Below are positions 37,716 to 48,900 of a DNA stretch of 64,000 bases, in pieces. Where the stretch lies: positions 992,001 through 1,056,000 of the forward strand of contig NZ_CP047409.1 of the NCBI RefSeq assembly GCF_013487865.1, written 5' to 3'. This stretch comes from Lactobacillus johnsonii (GTDB lineage Bacteria; Bacillota; Bacilli; Lactobacillales; Lactobacillaceae). The position numbers were made by a program, and so were the translations under genes. Position 1 is the first letter of the stretch; every line of letters starts with the position of its first letter. The notes under the pieces are model-generated. The model had not been told where the DNA came from. It searched no databases and worked only from the letters and a program-made list of their open reading frames with translations.

Positions 37716-38261
37716 CTAAAAATAAGTTGCTAAGTTAGTTAATTCTTTTGAAATCAGATCTAGGATAAATTTTCGATCAAATTTACTCTTGTGCTTTAGA
37801 TAAAAAATATCTGCCGAAATTACCTCACTTGCTGTCATTTCAAATAAAAGTTCTGCTTTAATATTAGGATTAGTTAACTTAAAGCGCCGATACAAATTTT
37901 CTTTAATTGCTGTCTTCCATTTTTCAGCTAAACGATAATCGCAATCTTTAATTAATAAAGCTGAAAGCAGATTGCTATTTTTTAGCATAACTTAACACTT
38001 CATAAAAATATGTAAAGTTGTTTGTAGCTGGATCTCTGATACTCTGATCAAGCGTATTCAGCTTTTCTATAAATGTATTTTCTATTTCTTCTAATAAGTT
38101 GTCTATATTATCGTGATATGCGTAGAAAGTACTTCGAGCAACGTTTGATGTTTGGTTAGCTCTTTAATAGAAACTTGATTTATTTTCTTAGGACTTAATA
38201 AAGTAATTAAGCCCTGGTGCAAGGCTTGTTGTGCAGATGTTAGTTTTGTCATTGAGGTCAT
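37716..38261 (-). pseudogene. TetR family regulator, two frameshifts
   Basis: Three reading-frame segments together give one TetR protein of about 180 residues. The N-terminus is MTKLTSAQQALHQGL...VSIKELTK; after a one-base shift comes SNVARSTFYAYHDNIDNL, the classic TetR recognition helix. A second one-base loss in an A run near 37985 separates YEVLSYAKK from NSNLLSALLIKD and the C-terminal domain. The protein is not made intact. It lies beside the MBL remnant, which it may have regulated. Confidence 0.8.
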
Positions 38262-38280
38262 TAGCTTTCTTAGGATCAAT

Positions 38281-38317
38281 AGTAGATAGATCAGAAAAAC
38301 ATCCTGATCTATCTACT
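38281..38317. repeat. Perfect 14-base inverted repeat
   Basis: AGTAGATAGATCAG and CTGATCTATCTACT with a 9-base loop, 26 bases after the pglZ stop. No T run follows on the - strand, so it is either a weak terminator of pglZ or the old operator of the TetR gene. Confidence 0.6.
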
Positions 38318-38342
38318 ATCTATATGATTAATACTTATACAT

Positions 38343-40835
38343 TTAATTATTTGAAAATATATCCATGGTATATTCTATTTTTTGACAATAATTAGTATCT
38401 TGATTCTCAATTACTAAATAATATTTTTTATTAAGATTATAATTTGTATTCTGAATTGTAATAGTTACAGGAAGAGTACGATCAGCTGCAGATCCCTTAC
38501 GATTTGCTTCAACTACTACTTTATTAGAAATCATCTTTTCATCCTCATCAACAAAGAATACATTATATTCAGTTGGTAATACTCTATCACTAACTGAAGC
38601 TACTTGATTAAAAAGTAGATTCATTTTTAAACTATTAATTCTAAAAGTAGTAGCCGCTAATTTGATTTCTGCTGGTTGCGCAGCGGATTTTCGTGAAGTT
38701 GCTTTGATATCTAATATTGGAATTAACATTTCTTGAATAGAAGAGCCGCCGTGAACATAATTTTTACTTCCACTTCTTGCAATAAATTCGTTTGGGCTTG
38801 TTGGATAATAAATATTAGTTTTATCATCATTAGATAAGCTAATACCCATTGTAGTACTTTTAACTCCCCTTACGCTTAATTTATCGGGGGTAATCAAATA
38901 TCTTAAATGTGCATTGCCTAAATAGTCTTCATTTGCTAAATCAATTTTGTCGGTATCATAAATTGGACGTTCTTGATAAATAAAGCCATGATCGGCTGTT
39001 ACAATGATGTGCGACACACCGTTTGTTCGTAAAGCTTGAATAGCTTTTTTGATTTCCTCAATTGCCTTTTCTGTAGCATCTACTAGTTCTTTAGTTGTTT
39101 TTAGTTCATGTCCTTTAGCATCAATTTGATTGTGATACAAATAAATTAAATTCTTACCATTAATGAAAGTTTTCACTTCCTTTGAAGTCATTTCTAAGAT
39201 ATCTTTTAGTTGAGCAGCTGTGTTACTTTCATTGAATGTTTTTAAAATTTTATTACGAGCAGAAGTATTTTCAGCGTTTTTATCGTCTACTTTAACTTTA
39301 TGTTTCTCTGCCTCCCATCTAAGCCTATTGTGTGGTAGCATAACATTCATTCCCATATACGTCACTGACGGCAAGCTAGTAAGCGCATATTTCATATTTA
39401 AAGTTAATCGATCATTATTATCTAACTCATCTTCTAGCTCTTTACCAACTTCAAAGCGTAAGGCATCTGAAAAAATTACTACAACTCTTTCTGGCACATG
39501 AGATACATGATTATGATAAAATTTTTCTTGTTTTAGATCACTTGGTACTTCTGATAAATCAAAGGTATTATTCCATTGTTTAACCGAGCTATTCAATAAA
39601 ATATTTCCATAATACAAATCAATATTTTTTTTGATTTTACTATATAAATCGTTATTACTAATTTTTGTATAAGCTAATAATAATTTTCGATAAATAGTGT
39701 CTATTTGGTATTCATTATTTATATATCCGTCCAATTCTTTTTGCCAGTTTTCAAATAATGGGATACGCAAATTAAATAATTCAGCACTATAACGTAAAAA
39801 TCTATATTCATTTTCTCTATTATTAGAGAAGTTATTGCGAGTGTGGCTAGACATTCGATCAATAATATTTAGAACTTGTTCATAATCAGTAACTTGATTA
39901 TCAATAAATTTATCTCTAATTTTTGTTAATACGATACTGTTTACTTCTTCAAAAATAGTTACCTTTGTTAAATTACTGAGAGACTCTTGCACTAGTAAAT
40001 CATGTAATTTCAATTCATTCCAAACACGATTTGACTCTGAGATATAGTATTTATTATATTTATTAGAATCAGCAAAGCGATCAATAAAAATTTGTACATT
40101 ATCTCTATTACTTAATAATAAATTTTGAAATTTACTAGAATTTTTAATATCTAATTCTGTATCTAAATATGTGAAAAAAAGATTATTAATTAGATTATCT
40201 AAGTTAGCATTTTCAATAGTATCATAGCCGAAATAATTTCCAACTAGTTTCCAAAAATAATCTAGTACATTATATTTAGCAAAAAGGAATAAATATTGAT
40301 TGTTTTCTTTTCCGGCAGAAATAATTTTCATCAATAATTCATTAATATCTAGCTTTTCAGTTTTGGTAATTGCTGCGATAATACCTTTTTCAGGAGTGGT
40401 ATCGAAATCTACGTTCCAATACTTAATAAAGTTCTTGCGTCTATCTTTAGCACCAAAAAATGTATGATATTGTTTTACAAAAGATAATTTATCTACTGAC
40501 AAATTTAATTCTTCTAGTATAATTTGTGTTGCATCAGCAGTAAAAAGCTTCGAATAGTATTCCAGATCAGTTAAATAATTTTCTTGTATTCTTGGTCGTT
40601 CATAAGGTGCATAAATTAAATATTTATGTTGAGAATCACTTAAAAGGTTAATTTTTGTTTTAAATTGTTGATTAGCTTGAGCTTTATATAGTTTAACTTC
40701 ATTTAAATTAGAAGCAATTTGATCAATGATATCTTTAAACTGAGCCTTATCGTCATACCAAAAAACATACTGATATTTATCTTCAAAATAGTTTTTAAGT
40801 TCTGAAATAATTTTATCTGTCGTTAATGTTGCCAT
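38343..40835 (-). CDS. pglZ: BREX alkaline phosphatase-like protein PglZ
   Basis: An 830-residue BREX type 1 PglZ. The alkaline phosphatase-type fold is in the C-terminal half: VVVIFSDALRFEVG (454-464) holds the first metal ligand Asp, YLYHNQIDAKGH (565-576) follows, and TADHGFIYQER (613-623) gives the Asp-His pair. The N-terminal 420 residues are helical. AGGAG lies 8 bases before ATG 40835. PglZ is essential to BREX and partners the PglX methylase. Here it is separated from pglX by two foreign-looking genes and has its own promoter. In standard type 1 loci brxL follows; none is present. Confidence 0.94.
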   Translation of the reverse strand: MATLTTDKIISELKNYFEDKYQYVFWYDDKAQFKDIIDQIASNLNEVKLYKAQANQQFKTKINLLSDSQHKYLIYAPYERPRIQENYLTDLEYYSKLFTADATQIILEELNLSVDKLSFVKQYHTFFGAKDRRKNFIKYWNVDFDTTPEKGIIAAITKTEKLDINELLMKIISAGKENNQYLFLFAKYNVLDYFWKLVGNYFGYDTIENANLDNLINNLFFTYLDTELDIKNSSKFQNLLLSNRDNVQIFIDRFADSNKYNKYYISESNRVWNELKLHDLLVQESLSNLTKVTIFEEVNSIVLTKIRDKFIDNQVTDYEQVLNIIDRMSSHTRNNFSNNRENEYRFLRYSAELFNLRIPLFENWQKELDGYINNEYQIDTIYRKLLLAYTKISNNDLYSKIKKNIDLYYGNILLNSSVKQWNNTFDLSEVPSDLKQEKFYHNHVSHVPERVVVIFSDALRFEVGKELEDELDNNDRLTLNMKYALTSLPSVTYMGMNVMLPHNRLRWEAEKHKVKVDDKNAENTSARNKILKTFNESNTAAQLKDILEMTSKEVKTFINGKNLIYLYHNQIDAKGHELKTTKELVDATEKAIEEIKKAIQALRTNGVSHIIVTADHGFIYQERPIYDTDKIDLANEDYLGNAHLRYLITPDKLSVRGVKSTTMGISLSNDDKTNIYYPTSPNEFIARSGSKNYVHGGSSIQEMLIPILDIKATSRKSAAQPAEIKLAATTFRINSLKMNLLFNQVASVSDRVLPTEYNVFFVDEDEKMISNKVVVEANRKGSAADRTLPVTITIQNTNYNLNKKYYLVIENQDTNYCQKIEYTMDIFSNN

Positions 40836-40861
40836 ACTGTTAACTCCTGTTCGTTAAATAA

Positions 40862-40870
40862 ATTATATCA
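40862..40870 (-). promoter_or_regulatory. Extended -10 promoter element of pglZ
   Basis: TGATATAAT on the - strand, about 27 bases before the pglZ start. No good -35 box is seen, which fits an extended -10 promoter. Confidence 0.5.
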
Positions 40871-40985
40871 GTCGCAAAGTATCCTAAAGGCACCCTAAGT
40901 ATATAAAAATTCTACTCTATTTAATTATCTATAATAAAAATATAGAAATACTAAAAAATCTGATAAGTATAAATATTTTGCATAT

Positions 40986-41009
40986 TCAATTATACAATTG
41001 TATAATTGA
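40986..41009. promoter_or_regulatory. Perfect 24-base palindrome upstream of pglZ
   Basis: Two 12-base halves, TCAATTATACAA and TTGTATAATTGA, with no spacer, about 120 bases upstream of the pglZ -10 element. A dimeric regulator site is the simplest reading. The remaining bases between pglZ and the DUF3644 remnant hold a short GC-rich patch (41050-41095) but no gene. Confidence 0.6.
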
Positions 41010-41090
41010 TTTACAATTTAAAGTGAAAGATAACTTGTTAAGGATTAACGCTGGGGCCCAAAACGGGGTAAGTTGTTACACTGAGCATTC

Positions 41091-41998
41091 TTATGTGCCC
41101 GGGGTTATCTTGTTTTTATACTTTTTAAGACTCTCAACAAAGTGTTGAGGGTCTTTCTTTATCTCGGTAACAACAAATTCTACAAATTGTTTAGAATAAG
41201 TATAACTGTGTTGTTTTCCTATTACATGTTCACAAGAATACTTAGGATTTGATTTAATGTCATAAAAATCTATTATCATATTTAAAACATACTGATTAAA
41301 ACCACTTTTATACTGTAATTTTATGTTTTGTTTATTTAATCGTTCATTGACTGCCATAATAACATTATTGTAAGAATATTAGTGTGTATCAGATGGATCT
41401 TTTATGTCTTTAACTATAGCTACGAAATTTTCTGAATTTCTTTCTATTCTGACAGTAAAATCGGCATTCTTTTTCTTTCTTGGAATATATAAACGTTGAG
41501 CAATTTCAGCAGGATACTTCATTTTTATCTGTTCATTGCTTAATGGCTCATAACGAGTTGATAAAGTTAGAAAGTCTTGAGATATATATTTAGTAATATC
41601 TCTGTTTTGGTATTTTTCTAATTCATTAGTATAATTTAATACACACGCTTGAAACAATGGTGCGTATTTAACTTCATATTCTTCAGTAATAAAATGGGTA
41701 CTAATATTTCTTAACTCTATTATTTTTTCAAGATTCAATCTAATTCTTGTATGTTTATCAGGATAGATCTTTTTTACTGCATCAATTAAACTAATAGTTC
41801 TATTTTGTTTGTCTTTATAATAAATGGATTCATTTTTATCAATAATTATTGCCTTTAATAGCAATTCCCATGCGTTACAAATAAAAAAACTAAAACCTTC
41901 TACCTATACTTAATAGTTGGTTTATTGTAAATTTCTAATCCCATTAAAAAAGACTCTATACTCTTATCAACCGTATTTTGAGAAAGGGTATTATTCAT
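41091..41998 (-). pseudogene. DUF3644 family protein, broken by frameshift and stop
   Basis: The gene starts at ATG 41998 (MNNTLSQNTVDKSIESF...NKPTIKYR). A single base loss near 41905 leads to a TAG; in the next frame the family motif NAWELLLKAIIID continues to 41379, with STHFITEEYE typical of DUF3644. An in-frame TAA at 41379 then cuts off the last 95 residues, which continue open to 41091. DUF3644 proteins are HEPN-like proteins often found in defence islands. This copy lies between pglZ and the STAND gene and is not functional as read. The two lesions could be verified from raw reads. Confidence 0.82.
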
Positions 41999-42100
41999 TA
42001 ATTTATTTTCCTTTTACATAAAAATCAACTTTACTATTGTACCAAAATCCCCATTAAAATTTTCCACAAAATAAATGTATTAAAAATTCTAAAATATAGG

Positions 42101-42130
42101 AAAAAACTGCGTGTAATTACGTAGTTTTTT
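42101..42130 (-). terminator. Terminator of the STAND gene
   Basis: Stem AAAAACTACGT / ACGCAGTTTTT (one G-T pair) with T run, overlapping the stop codon. Confidence 0.85.
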
Positions 42131-45100
42131 AATAAATATTAGCTCTTAACTTTCCGAGATCTTCTTTTAACATATCCCTTTCACCTTTAACACAGATGTC
42201 AACTTTATTTTTATACTCAAAATAGTCTAATCCTAAAGATGTTATCCACTCAGAAAGAGCTTTAAGAGATTCTATATTAGTAACATGGAATTTCTTAATG
42301 CCTTTTTCGTTCATCGGAATACTATAGCTCATTGGAAAAAGTTGAATTTTATCAAATTCTTTTATATCTGGTTTAGTTTGAATATATTCTTTAAGGTACT
42401 TATAAAAAAGTTTAATATTTTTTATGTTGATTCCTTCTAACAAAATACGAATTTCTCTAGAATCATAATTACCTTTTTTTATAAAAAATTTTATCCAATT
42501 ATCTACACAGTCATCTTTTTCTACTAAGTTTACTAATTCCTTACACCAAACAATCAGTAAAAAATTATCTTTTTTCTGACATATTAGATTCCATATCTTA
42601 TTTAAAATCTCAATACTATTATTGTTTTTTAAAAGTAGAAGTAATTGATCTTCATTATGAAAATGAAACTTCTTTAATTTGGGGATTAAAATTTTATTCA
42701 CATAACTAGTTAAAATTGATCGATCTTTTTTATATATTTTTTCAAGTAAATAATTAGATATATCGTATTGATCATTATCAATATAATTGATAAAAATATC
42801 TATTAATAATTTGATATCATCAAATAAATTTACGATACTTTCACTTTGTTTCTCATCAAGGTAGGAAAAGTGAAAATAAATCCTTTTAAATTTTTCTTCT
42901 TTCGAATATACAATTTTACAACATTCTTCAAATGCATGTGTATCAACAGTATTAAATTTATATAGAAAATCAAGACTGCGATTGCTATAACCTCCTATAC
43001 TTTTCACAGTTTCATTTTTTAAGTACTTTGTTAATAAGTCATAGGTTTTAAAATTTAAATTTTTCTCGGGCAAGCTATCAAAATAAATATAATATAACCA
43101 GTCTTTTCTACTTTCATTCTTTACTTCATCTAATATCTGGATAATTTTTGATGTAGAGCTTACAGTATGTAAATAATTTATGATTGCATAAAAAATCGAT
43201 GGTACTGCAATTTTACTTGAAAATAAAAATTTTATACCGGATAGGTAATCATCTTTATTATTTTTTAAATTATCTAGTATAATTTGTACAACCATCAACA
43301 AGCCATAAGTCTGAGATCTTTTTTCTAAGTTATCAATAATGTTTACTATATTTTTCAAAGTTTCTACATCGGAGTTTAAATTATCATCAACATATTTTTT
43401 TAGAAAATTATTACTTTTGTGTTTCTTTTCACGTCTAATACTTTCGATATCTTGGTAAAGACGATAATCACTATTATTTAGGAAATTATCTATATTGGAA
43501 ATTTCGATATTTATCTTAAATAATCTATTTTTAATTTGACCCACTGCAACACAATCTATAAGGCTTTTTGGATCAAATAGTTTATGAATTAATTTACTAA
43601 TATATTTCAAATCAAATTGAACAACTTTTCTAGTAGTATCATCTATATTGTTCAATCCAAATAACTCTAATCCATAGTTTGCTACAATTTTTCTAACTTT
43701 ACTATCAAAATTAAAATCAAGTTTCAATAAGAATGTCCACAGTTGCTCTCTAAAAACAAGATTATCTTCAGTAGCAGAAGATAAAAATTTGCGTGTCATA
43801 AATTTATTTGGTTCATTAACAACTCCATGAGTTTCTTCAATTACTAATTCTAAATATTTAGGCATGATAGATAAAAGTAAATAAATATTTACCTCACTAT
43901 CGAATCTTTCGCTATTCATCAATTCCTTAATCAAACTAATCTGTCTTTTAAATTTATAATTAATAAATGTGTCATAATCTATGGCCCAATCTTGAATTAT
44001 AGCTGCATGAAATTCAGAAAATAGCTGTGGTTGTTTATTTAAATATAGACAGAATAACTCAGAAGCATATTTATAGCTATCAGTATAAGAAAGATGATTA
44101 ATTATTTTTAAAATAATATCATCTAATCTACTATTATCCGAAACATTGAAACTAATATTATTCTTTCTTGGATATTGTTTAATTTGATCAATTTTTTCTT
44201 TCACTGTTTCAATAGTTTTATTAACATCAAATTCTACAAAATCCAAAACAAAGTCTAAATAATTTGCACTATGTTTATCTTCCAAATATTTCCAAACCTC
44301 TTCTACAACTTGAGTAAGATAATCTTTATTTTCTTCATTGTAAAAGGTATTTATCAAATCGTTGATACAATTAATAGCCGGCTCAGCTTTGGTTTCAAAA
44401 GTATATTCTATTAGATCTTTTAAAGAAATTAACTTTTCATCTAAAAAGACAATCTTTAAAACATAAGCTTTTAACGTTTGATCTGAAAAATATATGTATT
44501 TTTGATTTATAAAATCAATTAATTCTTGTTTATCAAGTAAAGCAATATTTCGTTTAAATTCGGTATATGAAATATTGGCTCTATCTAATATTGGTTTGTA
44601 TAAAACTTTTTCTTGTTCGTTATTAATATTTAAATTTCCAAAAAAAGCAATTATTCCTAAGCAAATAAGTTGTCGATCATTATCAATTACATTTTCTAGT
44701 ACATTTTTAAGTAGTTTTTTATAAACTTGAGACGCATCTGCAATATCAATAATTCTATGTTTTTTCAAATATACTTCAGATGTTAACATCGCCATTCTAA
44801 GATTTCCATGAGATATTTCACAAATTATATCTAAAATATACTCATCTTTTATATTGTATACTTTTGTAATGCATTCTCTAATTTCTTCAGTATTGATTGA
44901 TTGTAAATTAATGGTACTTACTGAAGAGTATTCATCTACTTTATTTTCTATATCTTCTTTTACATAATCGCGTACTGTAATTAAAATCTTTACTTTTCCA
45001 GAATTTAATTGTTGAACAAAAGCTTTAAATATTTTCTCCAAATTTTCAATTTGATTTGCATCATCAAAAACAATTAATTTAGTAGAATCATCTGAAAATT

Positions 45101-45842
45101 CAATCTGAAGTTCGGATATTAGAGCGTTAATATCATATACATTTCGTGCGAAAAAACTATTATTCAAGAAATTTCTTTTAGCAAATTCAAAGGCTAACCT
45201 CGTCTTTCCTACACCCGGTTTACCTGTGAGCACTATAATATTTTGTGTCTTAAAATATTCATTTATTTCTGCAAGCTCTTTTTCTCTATAAGCAAAATAT
45301 GAATTTAATTTTGATCCACTAAATTGCTTATTATATTCTTCCCCAAATTCACTAATATTTTTTAGTTGCCGTGGCGGTAATGCAAATCCTAAATATTTAT
45401 TGGCTAAATCACGGTACTTATCTTGAATATATTTGGCTAATTCAAAGTTTGAAATAAATGTAAACTCTATATTTTCTTTCTTATACTTTTCTTTTAACGA
45501 GTCGATGTATTCTATACTTACGTTTGATGTAGCTGAACAATAAATAATCTTTTTTACAGTGCGTTTATTAATATTCAATTCACTAAGTTTTTTTAAGTCG
45601 CTATTAATTTTTTGAATTAACCTACTCTCTTGTGATGTATATTCCATCAAATACACATCACCATTATCATTTATAATATACGAATCTGGTGTTCCTTTAG
45701 TTGGTTTATTTTTACCATCTTCAGAACCAAGAGGATTTAATGTTCCTCCGAAAATACGAGATAAATATTCATCACAAAGTTTTTGAAAGGTTGTCGCATC
45801 AATTTCTTTAATAGCATTTTCGATTTTATTTAATTCGTTCAT
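42129..45842 (-). CDS. Nuclease-STAND NTPase, Avs-like anti-phage protein
   Basis: A 1237-residue three-part protein. Residues 1-130 look like a PD-(D/E)xK nuclease: D53 in GTPDSY, then a strand ending in E67-Y-T, preceded by a conserved FQKLCDEYLSRIFG helix. Residues 180-400 form a STAND NTPase with Walker A GKPGVGKT (207-214), Walker B KLIVFDDANQ (255-264) and a sensor-like ILITVRDY (286-293). Residues 400-1237 are helical and repeat-like, the usual sensor region. Avs proteins with this order recognise phage proteins and then cut DNA. The exact Avs group is not certain and the second catalytic residue Lys is replaced by Thr in ExT. It lies between pglX and pglZ with its own terminators on both sides. 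Confidence 0.75.
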   Translation of the reverse strand: MNELNKIENAIKEIDATTFQKLCDEYLSRIFGGTLNPLGSEDGKNKPTKGTPDSYIINDNGDVYLMEYTSQESRLIQKINSDLKKLSELNINKRTVKKIIYCSATSNVSIEYIDSLKEKYKKENIEFTFISNFELAKYIQDKYRDLANKYLGFALPPRQLKNISEFGEEYNKQFSGSKLNSYFAYREKELAEINEYFKTQNIIVLTGKPGVGKTRLAFEFAKRNFLNNSFFARNVYDINALISELQIEFSDDSTKLIVFDDANQIENLEKIFKAFVQQLNSGKVKILITVRDYVKEDIENKVDEYSSVSTINLQSINTEEIRECITKVYNIKDEYILDIICEISHGNLRMAMLTSEVYLKKHRIIDIADASQVYKKLLKNVLENVIDNDRQLICLGIIAFFGNLNINNEQEKVLYKPILDRANISYTEFKRNIALLDKQELIDFINQKYIYFSDQTLKAYVLKIVFLDEKLISLKDLIEYTFETKAEPAINCINDLINTFYNEENKDYLTQVVEEVWKYLEDKHSANYLDFVLDFVEFDVNKTIETVKEKIDQIKQYPRKNNISFNVSDNSRLDDIILKIINHLSYTDSYKYASELFCLYLNKQPQLFSEFHAAIIQDWAIDYDTFINYKFKRQISLIKELMNSERFDSEVNIYLLLSIMPKYLELVIEETHGVVNEPNKFMTRKFLSSATEDNLVFREQLWTFLLKLDFNFDSKVRKIVANYGLELFGLNNIDDTTRKVVQFDLKYISKLIHKLFDPKSLIDCVAVGQIKNRLFKINIEISNIDNFLNNSDYRLYQDIESIRREKKHKSNNFLKKYVDDNLNSDVETLKNIVNIIDNLEKRSQTYGLLMVVQIILDNLKNNKDDYLSGIKFLFSSKIAVPSIFYAIINYLHTVSSTSKIIQILDEVKNESRKDWLYYIYFDSLPEKNLNFKTYDLLTKYLKNETVKSIGGYSNRSLDFLYKFNTVDTHAFEECCKIVYSKEEKFKRIYFHFSYLDEKQSESIVNLFDDIKLLIDIFINYIDNDQYDISNYLLEKIYKKDRSILTSYVNKILIPKLKKFHFHNEDQLLLLLKNNNSIEILNKIWNLICQKKDNFLLIVWCKELVNLVEKDDCVDNWIKFFIKKGNYDSREIRILLEGINIKNIKLFYKYLKEYIQTKPDIKEFDKIQLFPMSYSIPMNEKGIKKFHVTNIESLKALSEWITSLGLDYFEYKNKVDICVKGERDMLKEDLGKLRANIY

Positions 45843-45907
45843 CCACTAAGTCACTTTCTTTCCATAAAAATAGTGTACTTTCACAGAGATTCATTTAAAT
45901 TATAAAC

Positions 45908-45948
45908 AAAAAAACTTATCTATATCATATTGATTAGATAAGTTTTTT
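45908..45948 (-). terminator. Terminator of pglX
   Basis: Stem AAAAAACTTATCTA / TAGATAAGTTTTTT directly after the pglX stop; it separates pglX from the STAND gene. Confidence 0.9.
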
Positions 45949-45954
45949 CTATAA

Positions 45955-48900
45955 TTATAACTTAGTCAACAACTTTTCTCCTTGTTGCAATTTGTCATGA
46001 TTAGCAAGAACACCATCATCAAGATCTAAATCTACTGGACTTTGAGATAAGTGATCTAAGACTTGGTCATACTTAACTAATTCATTCATTTGCTTATTAA
46101 GAGTTGAAATAATCTTTCGATATTTGCTCTTAGCACTTGCCGTTGTTTCCTGATCTAATAAATCATTATCAATTTCGATTAAATCGTTCATTGCCGGCTG
46201 CAAATCGTGAAGATATTGGCGAACCATTGCAAGTTGTTCTGGAGTGTAGCGATGTAAGTACATTAAAGCCTTAAATCCCTTGTTTCTACCAGAATTAAAT
46301 TCCCAATAAATTGGACGTTTTTGATATATCTTAGCATGATCTTTGTAGAAATCATTGACGAAATAGTAACGTATAATCTGTTCTGCACTAACTCCACGTT
46401 CGAACTTCTTAGGATCCAAAGTTTGAGCAATGAAGTTCATATTATCCGTTAGATGTTCTGGATCGAAAGTCTTAGATAAGAACTCATGCAAACGAACAAT
46501 GATATCACGCTCATCATCAAAATATTGACGATCAGTTAAAAGAATAATGTTTTCTTTGTTGGGCTTGAAGGTTGAGTAAAGGGATGCATTCCAGTCACCG
46601 CCAGCATATGCAAGTCCATCTTGATCAAGTGAATAACGACCAAAGACACAACCAATAAAGTAGGATAGGAATGCTTTAATATCACGAACTTGATCAGCTT
46701 TACGAACAGAAACTTCCTTATCGTCTTCTTCTGGAGTTAATTCATCTTGTAAACCATAAAGATCAATAAAGATACGATTAAGCTCTTCTTCGTTGGCTTT
46801 AAGTTGGTTAAATCTATCTAAAGCTTCTTGTGACCAATTATTATAAGCTTGTTCTAAAGTTGCAGCTTTATTTACTAATAACGGACTACGTTTGAAGTCC
46901 CATGATGTTTCCCATTCAAAGTCATCAGTTTTAGAAAGCAAAATATTATTGCTAACTAGCATATCTATTTTTGTTTTATATTTTTTATCAAATACTATTG
47001 GGATTTGAGCCAAGTCATTCACTTGAAAGTTCAGAGTTGGATTTAAAATCAACTCTAATTTTGATAGAACTTTACTGTTCAAAACTCCTAGAATATAGTT
47101 CAAATTTTCTTTATTATTAGGGAAAAACATCGGACCTGCATCACCAAATAAGCTCCCACTTCGTGCTTTTCTAAATGATGACCCACCAGAAGTTATTCTC
47201 CCCCATGTAATACCATCTTTAAAATACAACTTAGAATCACGTAATCGATAATTAGTTCCAGATTCTTTTATATTTTTAGCATCATTTTCAAGATCGATAA
47301 CATCATTATTTAATCCATACCATTTTCTAAACCCTCCACCACTATTTAAAGGGAACCATTTATATGGTGACATATCATCTACCTTACAAGCATCAAATTG
47401 TATTTCTTCTGCCTTTAATTCATGCCAAAAACGGATAAATTTTTTATTTACCATAATACCTGATTTTACTGGCCCGAAAGATGCTATATTATTAGAATTA
47501 AATTTTAAAATTAGATTTTTACTTGCCCAATAAGCAATAGGACTGCCAGGAATCTTATCAAAATTGTCTTGATCAGCATGATACAAATATTTAACTTCAG
47601 GATCAGCAATAGCTTCCAACACTTTCTGTTCTTGAACAGCCATTCCGCCTTTAAAATTACTTAATCTCAAATAAGTGCCAGATTTTTCATCGGCTTTCTT
47701 CAATATAAAGGTATTAATTGGCACAGTGGCTTCTTCAAAAGCGGAATACTCCATTTGAATTAAACTATTAATATTTACATTATCAATAATATCTTTACGA
47801 AGTGATTCATAAGATTTAATAAACATCCACACCAATGGAGTCATATAGCCAGAATACCCTCCATCACGTAAGAGATGCATATTATGATAAATGAATACAG
47901 AGAATAAATCCTTAGAATAATCTTTATAATTATCTCGTAAGTACTTCTTTAGCTTCTTATCGAATTTATTCATATATGGTGGATTTGTTACAACAGTTTC
48001 ATATTTGTTAGTCATTATTCTAATAATACTTAGAATCTTAAGGATCTTATCTTTAGTTCGTTTGTTTCCGAAAACATCCAAGCTATCATCAAAAGCAATT
48101 TTCTCTACTGTAGATTGAAGATTATCAATATCAATGTTTTGATCTATTTTTATAATAGATCCTAATTCTGTTGCATCAGCAAAAGCTTCTACTATTTTTT
48201 TTAAATCTTCTTTTGTTTTTTCATTATCGATAAAATTATAAAAATCTTCGGAAACATGTAAATTTTCAAAGTAGTAGAGATTATTGGCTACATTTCTTCT
48301 AAAGAAGCGTCGATCATATTCTCTACCTTTCATCATTAATGAAAAATAAGCTAATTGAAATGCTCGTTTATCAATTTCAAGTCCAAAGATATTATTTTCA
48401 ATAATTTTTTGTGCAGCATCCCTCTTAGAATATCCTTCTTCAAGATACATCTTCATCAATAAGTCAAAAGCATAGATTAATATGTGTCCTGAACCCATAG
48501 CATTATCTAAAAATTTATATTTGGAAATATCTTGATCATTATTCACTGATTCAATCTTACTTGGTAATAAATATTTCAATTCATCTTTTAGTTGACTATT
48601 TTCATGACGCTCTAAATAGTACTTTCCCAATGAATTATCAACCATATAACGGACGATCCAGTCTGGAGTGAACAATTGAGTAGCAGCAGGAATTTCATCT
48701 TTTTTAATAGCTTTACCATTCATATTAACTACTTTTTCATGAGGTTCACTATTGTAATATTGATAAAGCCATCCAATAATTTGAACTTGTCCTTCCTCAT
48801 TTACATCAAAATAACTCGCAGGAATTTCATTAATCAAATCTTGAATAACGCCACGGTTATAATTAGGTGTAAACAACAACTTCAAATAATCATTAGTTTT

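Noticed and set aside
41050-41095. GC-rich patch as a promoter or IS end
   Set aside because: Only short GC runs (GGGGCCC, CCCGGGG) with no paired ends or conserved boxes that I can support.
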